Below are positions 1-9,244 of a DNA stretch of 64,000 nucleotides, one piece after another (position 1 is the first letter of the stretch; each line of letters opens with the position of its first letter). Below the pieces are notes generated by a model that had not been told where the DNA came from, made no database searches, and saw only the letters and a program-made list of their open reading frames with translations. The stretch spans positions 62,001 through 126,000 of the forward strand of contig JAPLSN010000036.1 in assembly GCA_026398615.1 (NCBI GenBank), read 5' to 3'. The translations under genes and the position numbers were made by a program. This DNA is from Spirochaetota bacterium (GTDB lineage: Bacteria > Spirochaetota > Spirochaetia > Treponematales > UBA12059).

Positions 1-985
1 AATCCTCGCCAAGGGTCGGCCGCAGTCCGGCGAAGCTCGTGATGACGTCGGTCTCGGAAATCGAGGGGATCATCGTTCGCGCGCTCCCGAGTATCTTCTC
101 GAGCTCGGACCGCGTCGTGGAAAGGTCGGTCTTGTCCTCGATGGATTCGGCGGTCGGGCCGAGGAGAACGGTGCCCTCGACGGTCGGGATGACGAGCATG
201 CCCTTCGACACGCTCGTGGGGACGGGGAAGACCACGCGGTCCGGCCGCGCCTTCGTGAGACGGTCGAGAAGGTAGTACTCGCCCTTGCGGGCGCGGATGC
301 GGTACTCCTCGGCGCCGAATATCCGCGAAACCTCGTCCGCGAAGAGGCCGGCCGCGTTGACGACGTAGCTCGCGGAAACCGCGCGGCCGTCGGATGCCCC
401 GACCGTCCAGCGCTCGCCGGAGCGCTCGGCGCGTTCGACCGCGAAACCCGTGAGGACGCGGGCGCCGTTCTTGACCGCCGACTCGACGAGGGAAAAGGCG
501 AAGCGGTACGGCTCCACGATCCCGCCGCCGGGCGCCCAGAGCCCGCCTACCGTGTCGGGGCTCAGCTTGGGCTCGAGTCCGAGCATCCTTTCCCGCGAGC
601 ACATCTCGATCCCGATGACGCCGTTCTCGACACCCTGCCGGTAGAGCTGGTCGATGGCCAGCATTTCGTCGTCGTGGAGGGCCGCGACCACGATGCCGCA
701 GCGCCTGAACGGGAAGTCCAGTTCGAGGGCGAGCCGGTCGAACATCATGGCGCCCTGGATCTCGAGCCTCGATTTCAGGTATTTCCTGTTATGGTGGAAT
801 CCGCCGTGCACGATACCCGAGTTCGCCTTCGAGGTGCCGAAGGAGACATCCGCTTCCTTGTCCAGGAGGACGACGTCGAGTTCGTAGGCCGACAGCCGGC
901 GCGCGATGTTCGCCCCGCTGACGCCCGCGCCGATTATGGCGACATCGTAGCCGTCGCAGCTTCCCTTGCCGCTGGTTTCGCCCAT
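1..985 (-). CDS. FAD-dependent oxidoreductase, GlpA/LhgO-like (3' end cut by window edge)
   Basis: This is the N-terminal part of a flavoprotein oxidoreductase of the glycerol-3-phosphate dehydrogenase / 2-hydroxyglutarate dehydrogenase superfamily. I translated it directly from the minus strand. It opens with a dinucleotide-binding motif (YDVAIIGAGVSGANIARRLS) followed by a TSKANSGIVHGGF stretch, typical of bacterial GlpA-like FAD proteins that oxidise glycerol-3-phosphate or 2-hydroxy acids. The start at 985 has an AAGGGAAAGG ribosome site; an in-frame ATG at 1006 is the alternative. About 328 codons are present and the C-terminus lies beyond base 1. The substrate cannot be settled from this part. 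Confidence 0.85.
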   Translation of the reverse strand, partial: MGETSGKGSCDGYDVAIIGAGVSGANIARRLSAYELDVVLLDKEADVSFGTSKANSGIVHGGFHHNRKYLKSRLEIQGAMMFDRLALELDFPFRRCGIVVAALHDDEMLAIDQLYRQGVENGVIGIEMCSRERMLGLEPKLSPDTVGGLWAPGGGIVEPYRFAFSLVESAVKNGARVLTGFAVERAERSGERWTVGASDGRAVSASYVVNAAGLFADEVSRIFGAEEYRIRARKGEYYLLDRLTKARPDRVVFPVPTSVSKGMLVIPTVEGTVLLGPTAESIEDKTDLSTTRSELEKILGSARTMIPSISETDVITSFAGLRPTLGED

Positions 986-1308
986 GGCCTTTCCCTTGTG
1001 AGTCATTGTATGCCGACAGTGTACTCCCGGCTTCCCCGCAAGGCAAGCGCATCTCCCGATGGCAAAATGACGCTGGCAAGGTCAACCTCGTCCTCATGGA
1101 TATCGATCTCGGGAAGAAGATGAAAGCCGGAAAAAGCCAAGTGGTCCGGGGAATACATCGGAAACCGGGCAGAATCGCGTCGTCCCCCTCCGGCTTCTTC
1201 CCGGTTACATTCGCTCTCCCTCCATTATCCCCCTCCCGCATTGCCTCCTTGTCCCCGTGTCTCCGTGGTTCTTCCTGGATGGCATCAAGGTGCTGACTGC
1301 GTCCCGGT
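986..1308. other. Intergenic region with short imperfect repeat
   Basis: This lies between the divergent-facing start of the FAD oxidoreductase and the stop of the glucan phosphorylase. Open frames here look like chance. On the minus strand around 1230-1275 there is a short imperfect tandem pattern of CGGAGACA / CGGGGACA / AGGAGGCA units, of a low-complexity kind often seen between genes. I see no convincing promoter or RNA gene. Confidence 0.4.
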
Positions 1309-3846
1309 TCACGCCCACTTCACGAGGCCGGGGATGAACCCCTGCGCGAGCCCTTCGTGCTTCGGGAGCACGCGGACCGAATAGCCCTGCCGGCCGGTTC
1401 GCGAGCAGGTGACCTTGATGGAATACTCCCACTCGTCACCATGCCGTTTCACGGCGCTCATGATCTCGCGGTCCGGCCGTTCGATCTGGTCCTTCATCGA
1501 GACGTCGCCGTGGAAAATCTCGACGGCGACGGCGTCGGGATCGAGCGCGCCGAGCCGCACGAAGGCCGTCACGGTCACCGGGTCGCCCCGTTCCATCACC
1601 GGCTTGGCGTCGGTCTTGAAATCGGTCACCTCGATCTGCCCCCACGCCGCCTTGGCCCGCGTCAGGTAGTCGGCGGCGGCCTTGGCCTGGACGGCGCCGT
1701 CGGCCGCGAGACGGGCGGCGTTACCCAGGGCGGGGTAATAGAATTTTTCCGAGTACTCCATGAGCATGCGGTGGGACGAGAAGCGCTTGCCGGTCATCTT
1801 CATGCTCGCCTTCATCTTCTTGATCCACTCCCGTGGCAGACCGTCACGCCCCCTGGCGTAGAACATGGGCACGATCTCGCGCTCGAGGAGGTCGTAGAGC
1901 GCCTTGCTCTCGATCTCGTCCTGGAGCGCTTCATCCGAGTATTCTTCGCCGCGGCCGATGGCCCAGCCGACGGCCTGTTCGTAGGCTTCCGCCCACCACC
2001 CGTCGAGCACCGAGCAGTTCAGGACGCCGTTCAACCCGGCCTTCATGCCGCTCGTGCCCGACGCTTCGAGGGGCCGCCGTGGCGTGTTGAGCCAGAGGTC
2101 GGAACCGCTGGTCATGTACCGGGACATGGTCATGTCGTAGTTTTCGAGGAAGACGATCCTGCTCATCACCTCGTCGCGCCGGGAGAAATGGACGAGTTCC
2201 TTGATGATTTCCTTTCCCGGGAGATCATGCGGGTGCGCCTTCCCCGCGAAAATGAGCTGCACGGGGCGGTCATGGTCGGACAGGAGGCGAAGCAGGCGGT
2301 CTGGGTCGGAGAGGAGGAGGTCGCCGCGCTTGTAGGTGGCGAAGCGCCGCGCGAACGAGATCGTGAGCACGTAGGGCGAAAGCGCGTCGTCGGCACGCAT
2401 GAGGCTGGAGTCGGACGCCCCGATGCGCTTGAGCCCGGTCTTGAGCCGGTCGCGCGAAAAGGCGACCAGGCGTTCCCGCCGGCGTTCGTGGGTTCGCCAG
2501 AGCTCCTCGTCCGAGATCCGGTCCATGCGGTCCCAGATGTCCAGGTTCATGGGCTCGTCGTAGAACCTCGGTCCGAAGTAGCGGTCCAGCAACTCCAGCA
2601 TGTTCCACGAGATCCAGGTGCGTGGATGGACGCCGTTGGTCACGTAGTCGATCGGGACTTCCTCGTCGGAGAGCCCGGGCCAGATGGTTTTCCACATCTC
2701 GCGGGAGACGCGGCCGTGCAGCCTGGATACGCCGTTGCAGTACGCGGAGGTCTTGAGGGCCAGCACCGTCATGCAGAACGGCTCCTGGTCGTCGGAGGGT
2801 TTTTCGCGGCCGAGCGCCAGGAAATCCTTCCAGTCGAGCTTGAGCTCTTCGGCCCAGGGCCGGAAATACTTTTCCATGAGATCGATGCCGAAGCGTTCGT
2901 TGCCTGCGGGCACGGGCGTGTGAGTGGTGAAGATGTTCGTCTGCCACACCACCTGGGCGGCTTCCTCGAACGAGAAGGACTTTTCGCGCATGACCTCACG
3001 GACGCGTTCCAGGGCCAGGAAGGCGGAATGCCCCTCGTTCATGTGCGTAACGGCCGGGTCGATGCCTATGGCGCGCAAGGCTCGGATGCCGCCGATCCCG
3101 AGGAGTATCTCCTGCCTGATCCGGGTTTCCTTGTCGCCGCCGTAGAGCGTCGCGGTGATGCCCCGCAGTCCCTCGCCGTTCTCTTCGATGTTCGTGTCGA
3201 GCAGGTAGAGCCTGGCGCGTCCGACCTCGACTTCCCATACCTGCGCGATCACCAGGCGTCCGGCCATGTCCACCGAAATCTTGACGGCTTCGCCCTTGGC
3301 GTCCAGGCATCTGTGCACGGGCATGTTGTACCAGTCGTTCTCCGGGTAGGACTCCTGCTGGAAGCCGTCGGCGTTGAGGTACTGCCGGAAGTAACCCTGC
3401 CGGTAGAGGAGGCCGACGCCGACGAGAGGAAGCCCGAGGTCGGAGCTGGTCTTCATGTGGTCGCCGGACAGGATGCCCAGGCCTCCGGAATAGGTGGGCA
3501 GGGAAACGTCCATGCCGTATTCCATGGAAAAGTAGGCGACCATCTTCTCGTAGTCGCCCTTGTACCAGGTTTCGCCGTTCCGGTAGCGTTCGACCTTTCC
3601 CCACACTTCAGCGAGGGCTGCCATGTACGAGTCGTCTTTCGCCAGCTCCTCGTACCGCGCCTGCGTCACCATCCCGAGCATCTTGGCGGGGTTCTGCTCG
3701 CTCTTGAGCCATACCTCGTAGTCCAGGCGGATGAACAGCATGACCGCGTCGAAGTTCCAGGAAAGCCAGAGGTTGTGCGCTATCTCCTCGAGCGGTGCCA
3801 GGGCGGCGGGAATCTTCGGCTTGACCGTATGCGTGATGATCTTCAT
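1309..3846 (-). CDS. glgP: Alpha-glucan (glycogen/maltodextrin) phosphorylase, GT35
   Basis: Phosphorolyses alpha-1,4-glucans to glucose-1-phosphate with pyridoxal phosphate. The 845-residue protein belongs to the short bacterial/archaeal alpha-glucan phosphorylase type: it begins with a DUF3417-like N-terminal domain (HNLWLSWNFDAVMLF), carries HMNEGHSAF and TNGVHPRTWIS motifs, and has the PLP-lysine signature EASGTSGMKAGLNG. A beta-sandwich-like tail follows the catalytic region. The start at 3846 is chosen because AAAGGTGG precedes it by a normal spacing; upstream in-frame codons lack family similarity. It is an isolated gene with no glg neighbours, so it probably works in storage-glucan turnover on its own promoter. 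Confidence 0.95.
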   Translation of the reverse strand: MKIITHTVKPKIPAALAPLEEIAHNLWLSWNFDAVMLFIRLDYEVWLKSEQNPAKMLGMVTQARYEELAKDDSYMAALAEVWGKVERYRNGETWYKGDYEKMVAYFSMEYGMDVSLPTYSGGLGILSGDHMKTSSDLGLPLVGVGLLYRQGYFRQYLNADGFQQESYPENDWYNMPVHRCLDAKGEAVKISVDMAGRLVIAQVWEVEVGRARLYLLDTNIEENGEGLRGITATLYGGDKETRIRQEILLGIGGIRALRAIGIDPAVTHMNEGHSAFLALERVREVMREKSFSFEEAAQVVWQTNIFTTHTPVPAGNERFGIDLMEKYFRPWAEELKLDWKDFLALGREKPSDDQEPFCMTVLALKTSAYCNGVSRLHGRVSREMWKTIWPGLSDEEVPIDYVTNGVHPRTWISWNMLELLDRYFGPRFYDEPMNLDIWDRMDRISDEELWRTHERRRERLVAFSRDRLKTGLKRIGASDSSLMRADDALSPYVLTISFARRFATYKRGDLLLSDPDRLLRLLSDHDRPVQLIFAGKAHPHDLPGKEIIKELVHFSRRDEVMSRIVFLENYDMTMSRYMTSGSDLWLNTPRRPLEASGTSGMKAGLNGVLNCSVLDGWWAEAYEQAVGWAIGRGEEYSDEALQDEIESKALYDLLEREIVPMFYARGRDGLPREWIKKMKASMKMTGKRFSSHRMLMEYSEKFYYPALGNAARLAADGAVQAKAAADYLTRAKAAWGQIEVTDFKTDAKPVMERGDPVTVTAFVRLGALDPDAVAVEIFHGDVSMKDQIERPDREIMSAVKRHGDEWEYSIKVTCSRTGRQGYSVRVLPKHEGLAQGFIPGLVKWA

Positions 3847-4101
3847 GGGCAATCCACCTTTCAGGAAACTGTCGCGCCGGCCGGCATCATTCGTCGGTAC
3901 GCGGTTCCTGTCGTCTACAGCATATTGAATTTCAAGCTTAAAGGAATACAGCGACAACCGCAAGTATAAACCGGTTTAGGAGATTGGCCATTGTTGGTAG
4001 TGTTCGTCCCATAAACGAGCTGGTTCCCCGCCGGCAATCAAAACCACTCGGGGGAATCCCCAGAGGATGAGGTTATCATGAAAATCGCTTGAGGATCGAC
4101 C

Positions 4102-5400
4102 TCAGGGCTTGGCCCGCGAGATCAACTTGAGGAGGTACTTGCTCTTCATCTGCTCGCTGGCCATGAGGCGTTTCACGGGGGGCAGACGCAGGATGACGCC
4201 CAGTATCGCCGCCAGGGCGCGGTGGCTGGCAAGCGCATGGTTGTCGAAGATGAGGTTCTGGAGCTTTCCCCGCTCGATCGCCATGAGAACCGCCCGATGC
4301 GTCGTATCGACGGGCGTGAAGACCCGCGCCGGACGCGCGACCAGGGAGAGGCTTCCGTTCGGGCAGGCCCGGACGCACACCCCGCAACCCAGGCAGGATT
4401 CCTCGAGCAGCCTGGCCTTGCGTTTCGCGGGGCGCTTCGGGTCCTCTGCGGATACGAGTGCCATCGCCTCGACCGGGCAGGCGTCCATGCACTTCCCGCA
4501 GCCCGTGCACGTCCCGGCGTCGACCAGCGGCATGAAGTTCGTGGTGTGCACCGGGTGGAGAATGCCGAAGCGGCGCTGGGCTATCAGCGCCTCGCAGCAG
4601 CACCCGCAGCAGTTGCAGATGAAGTTGACCCGTTCCCGGACGTTCTCCCCGAACTGCACGAGCCCGTGATCGTACGCCGTGTCGAGCAGGTTCATGCACT
4701 CGGATACGCCGATCGCGCGGGCATGGCCATGCCTGGTCAGCGACTCCGCGGACCCGTTGAAGGTCATGCAGATGTCCATGGGGGCGTCGCAGGCGCGACC
4801 CAGATGCTGCATCTTGTGCCGGCAATAGCACATGCCCACGCCGATGTGCGACGCGGTCCTGATGACCTCGCTGGCGCGCTCGTAGTCGAGCACGTGGAGG
4901 GCCTTGTCGTCCGCAAGCGCCGCCTCCTTCGGAAGCGAGGGTTCCTGCACGAAAACGCGGCCCAGCTGGGTATCGCCGTCGGTGAACAGCGTCTTGATGA
5001 AATCTTCCTCGACGTTCAGGTACTGGTAGAACAGCTCGGCGAGCGCCTTCTGGTCCAGGTCGCTCCGCAGGCGCATCATGCTGAATTCGAAAAAACCCGC
5101 CATCGGCGGCGGTAGGCAATAGACGGTGTTGCCGTCGCGTTCGGCGTCCACGAGCAGGGCCCTTCCCGCCAGGTCATCGAGCAGTTTTTTCGCCTCGGCG
5201 GGGCTCGTCCGCCATGCCCGGCCCGCCCGTTCGGCGTCGAAGGGACGGATGGGGAGCAGCGACACCATCTCGGCTTCCTTCTCGTTGAAGAGGAGCTTGA
5301 GTATAGAGAAGAGCAGGTCGGAAGGGGGCGCTCCCTGCGGGAAGCGGTTCAGGCGTTCCGTCAATTGCTCGTAGCCGGTCTTTATCGTGCGATGCGCCAT
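4102..5400 (-). CDS. Cys-rich 4Fe-4S dicluster protein, function unknown
   Basis: A 432-residue soluble iron-sulfur protein. Near the C-terminus are two ferredoxin-type motifs, CTGCGKCMDACP and CLGCGVCVRACP, enough for two 4Fe-4S clusters. Upstream lie two more cysteine groups, CYCRHKMQHLGRACDAPMD and a dense CNCCGCCC run, which could hold a further cluster or metal. The N-terminal 170 residues look helical, like a winged-helix or regulatory segment. This resembles an uncharacterised family in anaerobes, probably an electron carrier or redox sensor. The start is supported by GGGAGGAAGCC. It stands alone, so no pathway can be inferred. Confidence 0.8.
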   Translation of the reverse strand: MAHRTIKTGYEQLTERLNRFPQGAPPSDLLFSILKLLFNEKEAEMVSLLPIRPFDAERAGRAWRTSPAEAKKLLDDLAGRALLVDAERDGNTVYCLPPPMAGFFEFSMMRLRSDLDQKALAELFYQYLNVEEDFIKTLFTDGDTQLGRVFVQEPSLPKEAALADDKALHVLDYERASEVIRTASHIGVGMCYCRHKMQHLGRACDAPMDICMTFNGSAESLTRHGHARAIGVSECMNLLDTAYDHGLVQFGENVRERVNFICNCCGCCCEALIAQRRFGILHPVHTTNFMPLVDAGTCTGCGKCMDACPVEAMALVSAEDPKRPAKRKARLLEESCLGCGVCVRACPNGSLSLVARPARVFTPVDTTHRAVLMAIERGKLQNLIFDNHALASHRALAAILGVILRLPPVKRLMASEQMKSKYLLKLISRAKP

Positions 5401-5547
5401 GGCTTCCTCCCGAACCCGCCGTAGATGGAACCGTCAGCAGCATAATCCCCCGCGGATGAATGGCAAGATGCCGCAGCCGCTCCCGCCGGTTCCCCCCGGA
5501 CTGGCATGCGCAGCCGCGGCAAGCCGGAAGGCAGCATCCAGAACCTC

Positions 5548-6153
5548 TCAGCCAACGGGTTGCCGGATGATGGTCTTCATGGCTTCGGGTGCCGATCGAC
5601 GCGGGTCGCTCAGGTAAATCTCATGGTGGCGTCCAACGCGCGAAAGTCCCTGCTCCGCGATGAAATCATGGAGCCGGCGTATGGTCGGCGTCTCGGCTTC
5701 GTAAGGGCCGACGTGGAGCAGGTGTGCGGCCCGGTGGGCGGGCAGCTCCATGAAGCGGACCGCGTCGGCGGCGGCGCAGGGTTTCTTCGCGGCTGCGGCC
5801 CTGATCGCTTCGGCAGCGGCTTCTGCCCCAACGGCGTCCGGCTGGACGACGAACAGTGTCCAGAGCCACTCGTCCTTGCGGTCACTCGAAAAATCCTCCA
5901 TGCGTTCGCAGTACCAGTCGCCTTCCAGGGGCAAGACGGTCCAGTCGATGCCCCTCGCCTTCTTGAACGCGAACTTGAGCGAGTACGCCGCCGCGTACAG
6001 CGCCCCGGTCGCTTCCGCGAACCAGGGCGCGCCGTCAGGGTCGCCCGCGCCGTCGATGGCGAGCGCGCCCAGGCGCGGGACCTCCACGAATCCGGGTTCC
6101 TTGCCGGCCGAGTACACCGTCTTGTACGTCTTCCTCAGATCGAGCTTGTCCAT
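5548..6153 (-). CDS. GyrI-like small-molecule-binding domain protein
   Basis: About 201 residues matching the stand-alone GyrI-like / SOUL-type effector-binding fold: a beta strand VPRLGALAIDGAGDPDG, a WTVLPLEGDW segment and an AHLLHVGPYEAETPTIRRLHDF segment are typical. Members bind hydrophobic small molecules, and some hydrolyse or sequester toxic compounds. Two adjacent ATG codons (6156 and 6153) follow AAAGGAGGCG; the second has the better spacing. A tiny ORF lies immediately upstream on the same strand. No DNA-binding domain is attached, so it is not an AraC-type regulator. Confidence 0.85.
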   Translation of the reverse strand: MDKLDLRKTYKTVYSAGKEPGFVEVPRLGALAIDGAGDPDGAPWFAEATGALYAAAYSLKFAFKKARGIDWTVLPLEGDWYCERMEDFSSDRKDEWLWTLFVVQPDAVGAEAAAEAIRAAAAKKPCAAADAVRFMELPAHRAAHLLHVGPYEAETPTIRRLHDFIAEQGLSRVGRHHEIYLSDPRRSAPEAMKTIIRQPVG

Positions 6154-6170
6154 CATCGCCTCCTTTCCCA

Positions 6171-6266
6171 TCATTCCGTCGCGTCGTTGCGGCCGGCTTC
6201 GATGACGGTATCCGGCGCCATGGCGGGCGCCCGTTCCGCGGCGACCGACGCGGTCTCGTCCTTCAT
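6171..6266 (-). CDS. Possible 31-residue leader peptide or small ORF
   Basis: A 31-codon frame (MKDETASVAAERAPAM...) ends 14 bases before the GyrI-like gene. A TATACT box (6273-6278, minus strand) sits exactly six bases before its ATG, the geometry seen at several other starts in this window, but no good -35 is visible and there is no ribosome site. It may be a leaderless small protein, a leader that couples translation to the next gene, or chance. Confidence 0.25.
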   Translation of the reverse strand: MKDETASVAAERAPAMAPDTVIEAGRNDATE

Positions 6267-6334
6267 GAGTCCAGTATAATCCATCATCCCGCCGTGAGCG
6301 AGGCCTGCCGACACGGCGGCGGGTGCATCGCGGC

Positions 6335-6363
6335 TTGCCGGAAGCGGCGGGCGCCGTTACACT
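6335..6363 (+). promoter_or_regulatory. Promoter of rlmN (leaderless geometry)
   Basis: TTGCCG (6335-6340), 17-base spacer, TACACT (6358-6363). The rlmN ATG follows six bases after the -10 box, so transcription would begin at or next to the start codon. There is no Shine-Dalgarno sequence. Confidence 0.55.
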
Positions 6364-6369
6364 CCGCGG

Positions 6370-7425
6370 ATGCACCCGTCCGCCGATTCACTCGATATTC
6401 TCGGACTGGATTTCAAAACCTTCGCCGAGGCGACGGCCCTCCCTCGCGGGCAGCTGCCGCGCCTCCGGAATCTCTATGCCGCGGCGTTCCGGGAAGGGCG
6501 CTTCGAACCCGGGGACTTCCTGGATTCCCGCGCGGCCGAATCGCTCCGGGCGCGTTGTTCGTATGCCCTTCCCCTCCTCGTTCGCGCGATCGAAGAACCG
6601 GGCGCCTTCGGTACGACGACAAAGGCAGCCTTGGCGCTGCCCGGCGGTCAGGTGGAATGCGTGCGCATCCCGTCGTCCGGCGGCGACGGCTCGCGATCGA
6701 CGATCTGCGTCTCCTCGCAACTGGGCTGCGCGATGGGCTGCGCCTTCTGCGAAACGGGCCGCGGCGGCTTCATCCGAGACCTGGCGGCCGCCGAGATCGT
6801 CGCGCAGGTCGTCGCGACGAGGCTCTTGCTCGGCTGGAACTGCCGCAACGTCGTCTTCATGGGGATGGGCGAACCGCTGGCCAACTTCGATGCGCTCGCG
6901 GGCTCCCTGCGCGTCCTCCTGGACCCGAACGGGCTCGCCTTCGCGCAGGAACGGATCACGGTCTGCACCTCGGGACTCGTCGACGGGATAGTACGCCTCA
7001 AGGCGCTCGGGCTCCGCAGGCTCAACCTTTCGATCAGCCTCAATGCGACGGACGATGCATCACGCACCCGGCTCATGCCCGTCAACGCGGCCTCCGGCAT
7101 CGCGGGCCTCGCGAACGCGCTCGCCGCGTATCCCGATCGGCGCAACTTCGTGCTCGGCGTCAATTATTGCCTGCTGCCGGGCATCAACGACTCCCCCGGC
7201 GATGCCATACGCATCGCCGACTTCTGCGCCCGGGTGGGGCGCTCGCTCGTCAACGTGATACCCTACAACCCCGGTTCCTCGCCGATCGTCCGCGCTCCGA
7301 CCGACGATGAAGTCGACCGTTTCATCGCCCGCCTCTCGGATGCGGGCGTCAGCGTGCGCCGCCGTGCGACCAGGGGCCGGTCGATCATGGCCGGCTGCGG
7401 CCAGCTCGGGTCGCCGCGCGCATGA
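6370..7425 (+). CDS. rlmN: 23S rRNA (adenine-C2) methyltransferase, RlmN family
   Basis: Radical SAM methyltransferase of the RlmN/Cfr family, which methylates C2 of A2503 in 23S rRNA and A37 of some tRNAs. The 351-residue protein has the cluster motif C120-x3-C124-x2-C127 (GCAMGCAFCETGRGGF), the extra conserved cysteine C113 (TICVSSQLGC), VVFMGMGEPLANF, and the C-terminal methyl-accepting cysteine C343 in AGCGQL. These fit RlmN; a Cfr-type C8 methylase is less likely but not excluded by eye. It is somewhat shorter than E. coli RlmN because the N-terminal domain is compact. No ribosome site is present; see the promoter at 6335-6363. Confidence 0.9.
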   Translation: MHPSADSLDILGLDFKTFAEATALPRGQLPRLRNLYAAAFREGRFEPGDFLDSRAAESLRARCSYALPLLVRAIEEPGAFGTTTKAALALPGGQVECVRIPSSGGDGSRSTICVSSQLGCAMGCAFCETGRGGFIRDLAAAEIVAQVVATRLLLGWNCRNVVFMGMGEPLANFDALAGSLRVLLDPNGLAFAQERITVCTSGLVDGIVRLKALGLRRLNLSISLNATDDASRTRLMPVNAASGIAGLANALAAYPDRRNFVLGVNYCLLPGINDSPGDAIRIADFCARVGRSLVNVIPYNPGSSPIVRAPTDDEVDRFIARLSDAGVSVRRRATRGRSIMAGCGQLGSPRA

Positions 7426-7524
7426 TACCCGGCGCTTCCCCCGTACCGTTGCCGTTTCCGCCCGCTTCGCCGAGAATGTGAAAGGGCGCCGCTCCCTGCC
7501 GGCGCGACGTCCCGGAGGAATACG

Positions 7525-8949
7525 ATGCCCGTCCTGTTTGCCATCGCGTCGCTGCTCGTCTTCATCCTCATCGTCGCAACCGCGCTTTACGCGGCGCCGC
7601 GGCTCCTCATGAGGCCCACCCCGTCCACCCGCTCGACGTCGACCCGTCGGGATTTCCCTCCAGGCTTCCTCTGGGGTTCCGGCGAGGACGCGTACCAGCA
7701 CGAGGGCGGCAACGATCGCGCCGACTGGTTCGCCTGGGAGCGGACCGAACCCCGCCCCTTCAAGGACGGTTCGGTTTCAGGCGCATGCGCCGACTTCTGG
7801 AACAGGTATGACGAGGATTTCGACCGCGCCGCGGCCGACGGGCACAACGCGCACAGGATCGGCATCGAGTGGAGCCGCGTGGAACCCCGCGAGGGCGAAT
7901 GGGACGAAGCCGCCTGGACGCAGTACCGCGCGATGGTCTACGGCATGAAAAAGCGGGGCTTTGCCGTCTTCGTCAACCTCTGGCATTTCACCCTCCCCGC
8001 CTGGGCCGCCGCGAAAGGTGGCTGGGAAAATCCCGCGCTCATGGCACGCTGGGAAGCATACGCCGCGGAGGCTGCGTGCAGGTTGGGCGACGCCGTGGAC
8101 TGGTGGAGCACCATGATCGACGCCCAGATCTACGCCCTGCGCGCCTACGCCCTCGCCGAGTTCCCTCCGCTGGTCGCCGACCAGGGGCGCGCGCTCGCGG
8201 TGATGGGCAAGCTCGTCGAAGTCCATGTCGCCGGCGCCAGGGCGATCAAGGCGAACTCCCCCCGCGGCGCAGGGTCCAGGGTCGGGCAGATCTGGTTCTT
8301 CTCCCGCTACGAAAGCAGGGGAAACCCGCTCGACCGCCTCGTCACCTCGGCCCTCGACTCGATCTTCAACCGCGCCATCCTCGACGCCTTCGCCAACGGT
8401 CGCTTCGCCGCGTCGGCGCCGGCTGGCGCCAGCGTCACCGTGAACATACCCGGGGCGAAGGGCGCGCTCGACTGGCTGGGCGTCAACTACTACTACCGGG
8501 AGATCGTGTCCTTCAGTCCGCGCGCCGCGGGATTCGTGAAGCGGACGCCGACGCCCGGCGCGGAACTCAGCGAGATGGGATGGGAAATCTATCCCCGCGG
8601 CCTCTACGAACTCTGTGTCGACCTGGCCGCCCGCTATCCCGGCCTGCCGCTCGTGATCACCGAAAACGGCATCGCCGACGCGACGGACTCGGCCAGGCCC
8701 CGGTTCATCGTCGAACACCTCGAATGGCTGCGCAAGGCCATCGACGAGGGAATCCCCGTGCTGGGTTACCTGTACTGGTCCATGACGGACAACCTGGAAT
8801 GGCTGGACGGCTTCACGCCCAGGTTCGGCCTCTACCGCGTCGACCGCGCGACGATGGCCAGGGAGCGCACCCGTTCGGCCGCCGTCTTTTCCGCCATCGC
8901 CCGGACCGGCCGACTGCCGACGGACGAGGAACTGGAAGGCATCAGGTGA
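7525..8949 (+). CDS. Membrane-anchored GH1 glycosidase-like protein with altered acid/base motif
   Basis: A 474-residue glycoside hydrolase family 1 TIM barrel behind an N-terminal hydrophobic anchor (residues 2-24). Fold landmarks include FLWGSGEDAYQHEGG, RIGIEWSRVEP, the NLWHFTLPAW histidine and YWSMTDNLEW. The nucleophile is present: E380 in VITENG. The acid/base motif, normally T-x-N-E-P, reads T196-M-I-D199-A-Q, so the glutamate is aspartate and the neighbouring asparagine and proline are lost. This predicts changed or weak hydrolysis, a transferase role, or a binding role. Its start follows CCCGGAGGAATACG. The stop overlaps the convergent YkgJ-like gene by eight bases. Confidence 0.88.
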   Translation: MPVLFAIASLLVFILIVATALYAAPRLLMRPTPSTRSTSTRRDFPPGFLWGSGEDAYQHEGGNDRADWFAWERTEPRPFKDGSVSGACADFWNRYDEDFDRAAADGHNAHRIGIEWSRVEPREGEWDEAAWTQYRAMVYGMKKRGFAVFVNLWHFTLPAWAAAKGGWENPALMARWEAYAAEAACRLGDAVDWWSTMIDAQIYALRAYALAEFPPLVADQGRALAVMGKLVEVHVAGARAIKANSPRGAGSRVGQIWFFSRYESRGNPLDRLVTSALDSIFNRAILDAFANGRFAASAPAGASVTVNIPGAKGALDWLGVNYYYREIVSFSPRAAGFVKRTPTPGAELSEMGWEIYPRGLYELCVDLAARYPGLPLVITENGIADATDSARPRFIVEHLEWLRKAIDEGIPVLGYLYWSMTDNLEWLDGFTPRFGLYRVDRATMARERTRSAAVFSAIARTGRLPTDEELEGIR

Positions 8950-9244
8950 TCGGATCTGGATCTGTCAGCCGCTCGAGTTCAGCAAGATAGTCGAACGCGG
9001 CCGCCGGTCCCTGCCCGCACATCTCCCGGTTCGGCTTGAGCGACACGCACACATCCGGCCGCTCCGCCCGTCCCCAGATCCCGCAGCTCCTGTCCGCCCG
9101 GAGCTGCAGGCACGGCACCCCCGCAGGCTTCCCGTCAGGCATCCCCGGATGCCCGTTCGCCGCCGGAATCGCCGATGAAATGGACGGCGCGACGCAACAC
9201 GCCCCGCACCCCTTCACGCACGCTATGTCATCTTCGGATTTCAT
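8942..9244 (-). CDS. YkgJ-family cysteine cluster protein
   Basis: A 100-residue protein with the zinc/iron-chelating YkgJ pattern: CVKGCGACC near the N-terminus, then a central cysteine (VPCLQL), CGIW and a later DVCVSL and MCGQG. The family is thought to bind a metal cluster through these cysteines; no reaction is established. It is complete at this size (family members run about 90-140 residues). It lies downstream of tRNA-Leu on the same strand, separated by two hairpins, and runs into the GH1 gene tail to tail. Confidence 0.85.
   Translation of the reverse strand: MKSEDDIACVKGCGACCVAPSISSAIPAANGHPGMPDGKPAGVPCLQLRADRSCGIWGRAERPDVCVSLKPNREMCGQGPAAAFDYLAELERLTDPDPIT

Noticed and set aside
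1357-3969. An 870-codon open frame on the plus strand opposite glgP
   Set aside because: It is the antisense of a well-supported phosphorylase gene and comes from high-GC codon bias; its product is rich in His/Gly/Asp/Val with no family similarity.
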